Source: Hypomyces perniciosus
Taxonomy: Eukaryota; Ascomycota; Sordariomycetes; Hypocreales; Hypocreaceae
Assembly (NCBI GenBank): GCA_008477525.1
Contig: SPDT01000004.1
Location: 3,472,001 to 3,536,000 of the forward strand
DNA: 64,000 bases
Direction of reading: 5' to 3'
Shown: positions 56,211 through 64,000 of the stretch, one piece after another
Numbering within the stretch: the stretch's first letter is position 1
How the letters are laid out: every line of letters starts with the position of its first letter
The notes under the pieces: model-generated
The model's input: the letters and a program-made list of their open reading frames with translations, nothing else
The model's database searches: none
Told to the model about the DNA's origin: nothing
Position numbers and translations under genes: made by a program

Positions 56211-58734
56211 AACCCTCCCTATAAGCATTCGCAAACAAAAGTAGTAAATTTTAATAAAATGCTTTTCCTATTAATCCCTTTAATACTAGTATAATAATAT
56301 TTAAGGAAAATGTAAATAATATAGGAAAGTAGCGGAAAAAGTATTATTAAAAGAAAAAAAGAAAAAAAAAAAAAAAAAGAAAGAAAATCAAAAGCAGAAC
56401 TACTGCCATTTATATTATTAATTCCTCCCTATTTAATCTATATTAAATTATTCCCTTTTTATCAGAATTGTTATAATTAAATAGTCTCCTTTTATTAATC
56501 TCTTTATTGCTAGGTATTCTAAGCTGCTATCCGCTTATCTTATATCAGTTATCCTATTATTTATATAAGTGTATAAACTTATTCTTGGATATTATCTTAA
56601 GCCAATTCGTCTATTAGCCTAAATAGGGTTAGGCTGCAGTATATATCTAAGGCTATAATTCGCTAGATTTAGGAATACTGAAGTATAGTTTTCCCTATTA
56701 CTGCTGTAAAGGCTACTATTATAGCTTACCCTCTTTCGCCTAGTTTTAAAAAAGCCTTTTTATTATCTTTAGTTACTTGCTAGTTAAGTTTAGTAGTAAC
56801 TCTTAAAACTCTTTTATCCTTTAAGTCTTGGTTATCCTTTAATGCATTAAAAGAGCTACTACTTTCTTTAAAGGAAACTGACTCTATGTTTAAGGTTTTA
56901 GTATTATTAGCGATAGCTGGCATAGTTGGCAGGGGTTTTACAGGTTATAGCGTTACTAAGAAACGCATTAACCTACTCCTAGTTGCTAGTCCTGCTACTG
57001 TTTTTATAAGAGATGCCGCTTATATTGCTGGGCTAATAGTATTATTTTGTTTTTTTACTACTAATACTATTTACAGAGTAGGGGAGAATACTTTTTTTTT
57101 CTTTTACTGCAACTGGCTTGGCTATATAGCTAAGGGTATAGGTATTGTTAGTGTAGGAAGTTGCATTTTAAGTGCTGGCTACTATTATTGGAATTTTCTT
57201 TAAATGCCTAGAGGTAGGAAGGCAACTAATTGTCGAGAAAGACTATTATTATAATAAATTAACCTATTCTCCTTTATAGGGTCATTTACCAGTACTCCTA
57301 GGTCAGCTAAGCACCAACCATTAATCTTTATTATATTCCTCCTATAAGTTATTTTAAAAGGAGCCTATTAGCTTTAATTTAACTCGATTAAATAGTATTT
57401 AATTAAAAAAGGTAAGATATCTTTAATATTTATCTTAGAATTTATAATAGTAAGTTTATTTACTATTAAAGATTAATGCAAAACTTAAATAATATCTATA
57501 CAGCTTTTAGCTAAGTATTTAGGGTATAGGTATTAGCATTAATCCCAGAGTAGAAGTTCGAATCCCTTTAAGTTAATTATTCTATGCTTTTTAAGGCTAA
57601 AGGAGATAAAGATCCCGCTTAAAGGTCCTGCTAGTTAATTTAATTTAACGCTAATAAGTCTATAAAGCGTTTACTAGATTTAAAATAGGCTTAAATAGCT
57701 ATATTTATTAGCTTTAGGTTATTCTGTATATAAGACTATATAAAAGCTAAATAAATAAGGAAATCCGGCTTTTTTAACTGTATAGGCCTATAAATTAAGG
57801 AACTGCTGCGCTTAGCGTTTACAGTTATATCTATAAAAGTTAAAGTAATAAAGGTACCTGTATTTATTAAAAATATAAGTATACTAGTATTTAAGGAAAT
57901 AGATTAACTTTATAAGAATTTATTATCTTTTAATAAAGTACTAGAAATTCTATAGTCTATTAGGAATACTAAAAGCTTAAAGTATTATTTAATTAAAAGC
58001 AAGGGCACCTTTAAAAGCGTTTATAAGTATTATTATTTTAGCTTAAACTGCTTTAATAGTCGCTAATCCTTTTATTATTATATAGAGTATTGCCTTTAAA
58101 GTAAAGTTTAATACTTATTTTTTACAGGAAAAGTAATATAAAAAGTTATAAATGTCTTTAATATAAAAGCGCTATTTATTTACTTTAAAGTTAGGTATTA
58201 GTATAAGATTCTTATAGTAAATATAGCTTAAAGTAATTATTATTTCAATTAATAGTTATAAGTAGCTGGTAATATATTAGTTAAGTTAAGGGTAAATCTA
58301 TAATAGTTAATAGCTATATTAACTTATAATAGGATTAATAGTAAGGTTTTGTTTATTTGGCTTAAAGAAGTTCTTAGCGCAGCTTAGGGATATTTAGCTA
58401 ATATAGCAGGGGAGTAAAGTTCTTAGTTTATCTTTTATAGGCTAGAAAAATAGAATAAAAGGGTAAAGGTTTTTCTTTAAATAGGATATTATAGTAAAGA
58501 AGGAAAAAGGGTATAATTAAATAGTTTTAGAGTAGGATTTAAAGTAAGGGCAATGTTTTAGTTATAGTGAAATAGGATTATATTTAGGTAAATAAAGAGA
58601 AAAAAAAGAGGCAAAGTATAATATTATTTTTGTTTTTTTATAGGTATAGGTATATAGTTTAGTGTATAGGGTAGTTTCTTTATTATATATAAATTACTAT
58701 TCCTTTAAAGTAGCCTCTATAACTTACTTATTTT
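56211..58734. other. Unassigned AT-rich DNA with a purine tract and one long open frame
   Basis: A purine-rich run (mostly A with scattered G) lies at 56336-56388. A plus-strand frame at 56886-57203 (105 codons, ATG start) is hydrophobic (FKVLVLLAIAGIVGRG, YIAGLIVLFCFF) and interrupts an otherwise closed region, but no family is recognised and the composition could be a chance effect. A short tRNA-like pair of pol III boxes is at 57508-57565. No LTR or domain was found in the rest. Confidence 0.4.
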
Positions 58735-61700
58735 TTTATTTTCCTTTCTTTTTTTTTCTTTTCTTTTCCTTTTAATCTTTCTTTAACTATTATTTAATTA
58801 TAAAGGATCCTGCTAGAAAAGCCTGCTATTAATTGCCTAATATAGCCGACCTTATCGATATACCTATTACAGGCGAGAAAACCTTTAGCGAGATTTCTTT
58901 ATCCTAGAAAGGTTAAATCCAGCTTTATCTCTCTACTTAGCCGTCTACCCTAAATAAAGCTTTAATAAATAGGTATTATTTAATTAGTATTTTTATTTTA
59001 ACTTTATTTAAATTTAAAAGTATTTTACCATTTAGATTATAGGTAATATTAATATTAGTTAATTAAACTTACTAATTTATTTAAAAATTACTTTCTCCCC
59101 TTTATTTGCACTATCCTTATTGCTTTTATTGTTTATAAAAAGTTATACCTTTAAGGAATATTTTTAGCGCTATACTTTTAAAGGCTTTCAGTTATATCTT
59201 TAAAACGTTATACGCACTATTAAAGGAAAGCTTTTTAAGCCTATCTATATCCTAATAGAGATTTTATATATTTATAAATGGTTCTTTTATACTCTTCTTA
59301 AGCGGATAGAGCGTATTAAGGCCCTGTTTATATTATTTTATAGACAGCGCAATCCTTAATTCTGCTAAAGGTGCCTTTAGACTTGGTCTATTACTATTAT
59401 AACTGCCAAGGAATATATTTTATTCCCTTTTTACAACTATATCTTTATTTTAGGTTTTTAATAAAGGGACTATTTAAATTGCCTTTAGTCTAAGGCCTCT
59501 TTTTATATTTAGCGATATCTTCCTGGTTACCAGCTTTAATAAAGTAATTAAAGTATAGCTACTACTTTCTTTAAAAAGGATTAGATATTTATTTTTATTA
59601 GGCTAATAGTCTCTAGCTATTTTAATCCTTTAATAGCCCTTTATTTTATAAAAGACTTTCTTTATTTTAAAGGAAATAAAAAAGTAAAGAGTTAGGCAAT
59701 TTAGTAGGTTTAAAAGTTTATTTTAGCTTTTACTATTAAAAAATAAGCAGTTAATAGGGAAATGTAGTTAATAAATCATTTAATCTTACAGTTTTCTTTT
59801 TTATAGTATACCTAGGTTATATTTTTTATAGGCAAGGCAGTAAACTTTAATTAGCGGCTATCTCCTCCCCTTTAAAAACAGCACTTAATAGCTGTTTTGT
59901 AGGAATATTACCGCTTATCCTCCCTTATATATCCTTTATATAAAGGTAGTTATCTTAACTTATCTAGTTTATTCTAGGAATAGCTACTTTAAAGTATTAT
60001 AAAGGACTGTATTTTAGTTAAAATATCTCTTTTTCCTTTAATTTACAAATATATACCCTAGTTTTTAGCTAGACTATTTAATTTTATTAACTATATATTC
60101 CTTTAATAGTTAAAGAGTTACTGTAAAGCTTTTTAAATTTTTAATTATTAATAACCTTAATTATTGCTTTATTAACTGCTTTATCTTTAAATAAGTCTTT
60201 ATCTGCCTTTAAGTCTTAATCTATAAAAATCTCTTTATTATTTTTAGCCACCTACTAGCCGAATTTATCTTTTATAAACTTCTTTAAATGTTTACTTAAG
60301 TAAATTTTATTAAACAAGACCCTATTTAACGTTTTTAGTTTATATACTTTTATTATATCCGCTTAAAACTTAATTTTAAATAGGCCTAGCTAATATATTT
60401 TTAGTTTTATATTTTTTAAAAGGTCCCTTTAGCGCTTTATATTATAAAGTAAAATAAAGTCGCTAAAAAGGAGTAGTTTAGCCGCTTTCTGCAGTAAATA
60501 TTAATTATTGGCATCTATCCTTTTAGCTAATATTTAGCGAAATGCAGTTACTCTCTCTTAGGCTATTTTAATGTCTCCCTCTTTTCTTTTAAGTATATAG
60601 ATATACACTATTAATTAATCTTCTATTATATAGACTTTATCCTAGTTAATTAGCTGCTAGGTAAGTAGTTTTACCTTTAAGGGAAAAATTAGTTTTTAGC
60701 TAAATAATAGGTAAAATGCAGAGTACCCTATTAAGCTTTTCACTGTATATCTATTAACTATAATTGCTTTATTTAAATTCTAGAACTACTTTTTATCAAA
60801 CCTGGCTATTTTTGCTAATACTAATATTAAGCTTTAATAGCTAACCTTTACTGCAGTATTAGCTTTAAGGTTATATACTAATATCTAAATAATTTTAACT
60901 CTTAAATTAATCAATACTTTCAAGAGTATCTTTTTTATTTCTAGTCCTTTATCTATAACAGCCTAAATTATTATATTAAATTAATATATTTATTTAAGTA
61001 TAAACTTTATTATTACTGCTAATAATAAAGTAAATATAGGTTTTACTTTTATTTATTTATAAAAGTTATATCTTCCTTTAAATAGGTAAATATATTTATA
61101 GTTACTCGGGATATATTAGGTATTAAAATAGACCTTCTCTATAGGCCTAATTAGTTTTATTATAATAGCTGGCTCTTTAAGGCAGTATAGATTAAAGCTT
61201 TAATATTAAGGGTATAATATAACTGCCTTATATATATTGTTCTATATCTGCAGCTACTAGTATCTTTCTTTTAAAAACTGGAAAGTTACCTTTTAGCCTT
61301 TATAGCCTATTTTAGCGTAGTACTGCTAGATAGCTATTTTCCTTAAAGTTAGGCTATTAAAGATAAATGCAGGTTAGTGGCGGTATTTTATTAGTTTTGC
61401 CTATAATTTCCTGTCTTTTATAATAAACCTTTTTGCTTTATTCTTAAATCGCTAAAAGTCTGTAGCTGAGAGATTAAATAGTCTCTGTATTGTTTAAAGG
61501 TATTGTGCAATTTGTTAAGACTCTTTACTATACTTTTCCCCTAGTAGTATAAATAAAATCGTGCTTAAATGTATATTTATAAAATCTTTTAAATCCCCTT
61601 TTTTCTTAGCTTTAGCTTTATTTATAGCAGTTATTAGTTTATAGGATAAAGTATCCGCTATAATATTTTCTTTCTTAAAGATATATTTAGCAGTAAAGTC

Positions 61701-64000
61701 GAAAAGAAGGATATAATTAATCTATTAGGTTATATACCTGCTAGGGATATTATTAATTCTATTATTCATTTAATTTATAATTACCTTAGCGTCTGTTTCT
61801 AGTGTAAATGGAAACCTATAAATATAAGTATATAGTCTTTTAAAGGCTTAAAGTAAAGCTTTGCATTCTTTCTTTATAGTATTATACTTTATTTTTAATA
61901 AAAGCTAGTATTTACTTTTATATTAAATTAGTTATCTTTTCCTTTCTATAATCTGCATTAAGACAGCCCCTTAGCCTACTATACTGGCGTTAACTATAAA
62001 GATCACTTCCTTATATCCTTTATTTATGTTTAATATTATTAGTATTAGGGCGAAAGTAATAAGCTCTTTAAGTTTATCTATAGCTTACTGTTATTCCTTA
62101 ATCCATTTTTAAGGGGCGTCTTTCTTTAATAGGGTCATTAAGGGCTTAGTAATCTACGCGAAATATTTAATCTAGCATTTATAGTAGTTAACTAGATTAA
62201 AGAAAAATTAAACTTTATTAATAGTTTTATAGTTTTTTTATTCTTTAATTTTAATAATTTTGCCTATAGCCAGTTAGCGCCTTTCTATTTTATACAGATA
62301 CCCTATTAACTTGGCGGATTCTTAATAAAAGACTAATTTTACTACTGAAATTATATATCCCGATAGTTTAATATTTATTAAGGTTTTATCTAGGTTTTAT
62401 AGATGCTTTAAGATATAGCGTTAAACCCTAAGTATTGCTTCTTTACCGCTATATATAGACTTTAAACCTTGCACTATAATATCATTTAAGAATAGTCAGT
62501 AAACTATAGGTATAAAATCAAATAGTATTTAAAGAATAATATACTGAAATTGCGTTACTGAGTTTATAGCGCCTATTAAAAAAGTGCAGTATTTTAAGAG
62601 GCTAATAGGGCTTATAAATATAGTTATATTTTAGCTTTTTTTATTAAAAGGGATTTAATTATAGCCTAAGAAAAAGTCTAATAATAATAATATTATATAA
62701 CCTGTGAAGTCTTTGCTAAATTAGTCTGCATTTAAGGGAATAAAGGTATCCCTGATAGTTATTTTATTTATTTGTATAATAGAGTTAATAAAGCGAAGGC
62801 TGCTGTCTTTCTTCTGCATTAGGAAAAACGGGTTTCTATATAGCCTATAGCCTTCCTTTAAAAGACCTTTTTTAATATATACTTATAGTAAGTTAACTAC
62901 TTTCTTCTCTATACCTTTAAGGATTAGGATATTACTGCTTTGCTAAGCGTTATACTCTACTATATAAATAGTCTATAGTAGGGCAATCTTAAAGTCTAGC
63001 TTTCTATATTTTATAAAATCCCAGGAAAGTGCTATTTCTTTATTTTTTAGGATCTGCGTTAAGATCGCGGTTTCTTATATTATCAGTTTCCCTTTTACTG
63101 TCTTTAAGATTACTGCTAGGCGGTCTAGTGTAAGTCTTAACTTAGCTTTAATTAGTAAAAACTTTAATGTAATATATTTGGCGAATAGGGTATTAAGGTT
63201 TAAATTATCCTTAATTTTATCTTACTTTTTCTATTTTTAATAAAAACTCCTAGTAGGAATAGAACTATTAAATAGGGCATTATCTATTAGATAGATTTTT
63301 ATGCCCTTTTTTTTATATATAGTATTAGTTTTAATCTATTTACGCTTCTGCGCTCTCTTTTAAAACCTTTTCCTTTATTCCTTTACTCCTTTAAATTCCT
63401 TTACTGCTTTCTTTATTACTTTTATTTAATCTTTTAACTTATTGGCTAGTAGTAGCTGAATTAAGTCTTCCCCAGCTTACTTTAATAGTCTATATAAAAC
63501 CTCCTCTTTAAGAGTAAAGTAAAGGTTTTTTAAGCTTTTTTCCGTTTTATTAACTTTATATTTAAATATAAAGTTAATATTTATTTTAGCTTTAAATTAT
63601 ATAATGCCTTTATTTTATATTTTTAATAGATAGCTTTAGTAGCTAAGGTAATAATTTAAATATTCCCTATTCTGCATTTTATATATAAATCCCTGTTTTT
63701 TAGTATATAATTAAATGTTAGCTGCGCGGCCTAAATGAATGGTATCTTAAAGATAAAGGGTATTGAGATATTATTAAGTGCAATATAAAATCTGGCTGCT
63801 ATCCAGGCATTGCCTATATATACCTAAATAATAATTTCACTATATATTTATTTACCTATTATTAAATATAGTGCTAACTGCTTTATAAAAGTATATTATT
63901 ATATTATATTTTATAGCCAGCTAATAAAAAATAATATTTCCTTTTAACCTTAAGTCTATAAATACTTTAATAAATATATTATTAGGCTCTTTTAAATATA
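58735..64000 (-). mobile_element. Ty3/Gypsy element of a third family, minus strand, runs off the window
   Basis: The reverse complement reads from the window end downward: RT at about 62870-62300 (GYRLYRNPFFLMQKKD; LLDFFLGYNQIPF; active-site box FLNDI, from an FLDDI type, near 62490), RNase H about 61990-61690 (VGWGAVLMQ; KKECKALL; FTLETDAKVII; SRYITXWI), then the zinc-binding start of integrase about 61400-61190 (KIGYKG and YYQLQI). The integrase core and 3' end should extend to about 59000. A long purine tract on the minus strand (58735-58790) is a candidate for the polypurine tract before a 3' LTR that I could not define. Gag and protease lie beyond 63000 and outside the window. Stops are frequent. 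Confidence 0.78.

Overview
This window looks like chromosomal DNA of a filamentous ascomycete (Pezizomycotina). The intact gene has short introns of about 50 bp with GTAAG-type donors and CTGAC/CTAAC branch sites. The recognisable protein families (an EF-hand MscS channel, an F-box-type protein, MUP1, OPT and PHO4 transporters) are fungal; the F-box and MscS types suggest Eurotiomycetes, but that is inference. Most of the window is extremely AT-rich. Retroelement reading frames there are riddled with TAA/TAG, with Gln and Trp codons turned into stops and Asp into Asn, which is the footprint of repeat-induced point mutation (RIP).

Layout. 1-15195: nested retroelements, read from the outside in. 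Gypsy-type remains (958-3119, 10249-15195, + strand) carry a complete Ty3/Gypsy element (3125-10243, target duplication GATAA), a solo copia LTR (2002-2264, target duplication ACAGT) and the 5' end of a minus-strand copia element (1-957). 15196-20600: less AT-rich, unassigned repeat-like DNA with a Cys-rich reading-frame relic, a GATGGT microsatellite and one LTR-like sequence. 20605-27750: a minisatellite of about 27 bp per unit, split by a complete minus-strand Ty1/copia element (20728-27568). 27751-40050: a normal-GC gene island. 40054-55250: a minus-strand gypsy copy of the family at 10249-15195, interrupted by a complete plus-strand copia element (42547-50086, itself holding a solo LTR) and by a Tad1-like LINE (also holding a solo LTR). 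55395-56210: two LTRs in tandem. 56211-58700: unassigned. 58735-64000: a minus-strand gypsy element of another family, running off the window.

The gene island holds one convincingly intact gene, an EF-hand MscS-type channel (29820-32236, five exons, 736 codons). Around it are broken genes: an F-box-like gene with a single in-frame TAG, the C-terminal part of a MUP1-like methionine permease with four stops, a scrap of an MFS transporter, an OPT oligopeptide transporter with several stops, and the first 178 or so codons of a PHO4/Pho89-type phosphate permease. The OPT and PHO4 pieces meet tail to tail at about 37222, and a 5'-truncated LINE with a 14-bp target duplication lies just upstream of the channel gene. 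The island therefore resembles a subtelomeric or dispensable patch where transporter fragments have been collected and mildly RIPped. I found no evidence of a new coding system; the strongest results are dated nested insertions confirmed by empty sites inside the same window.
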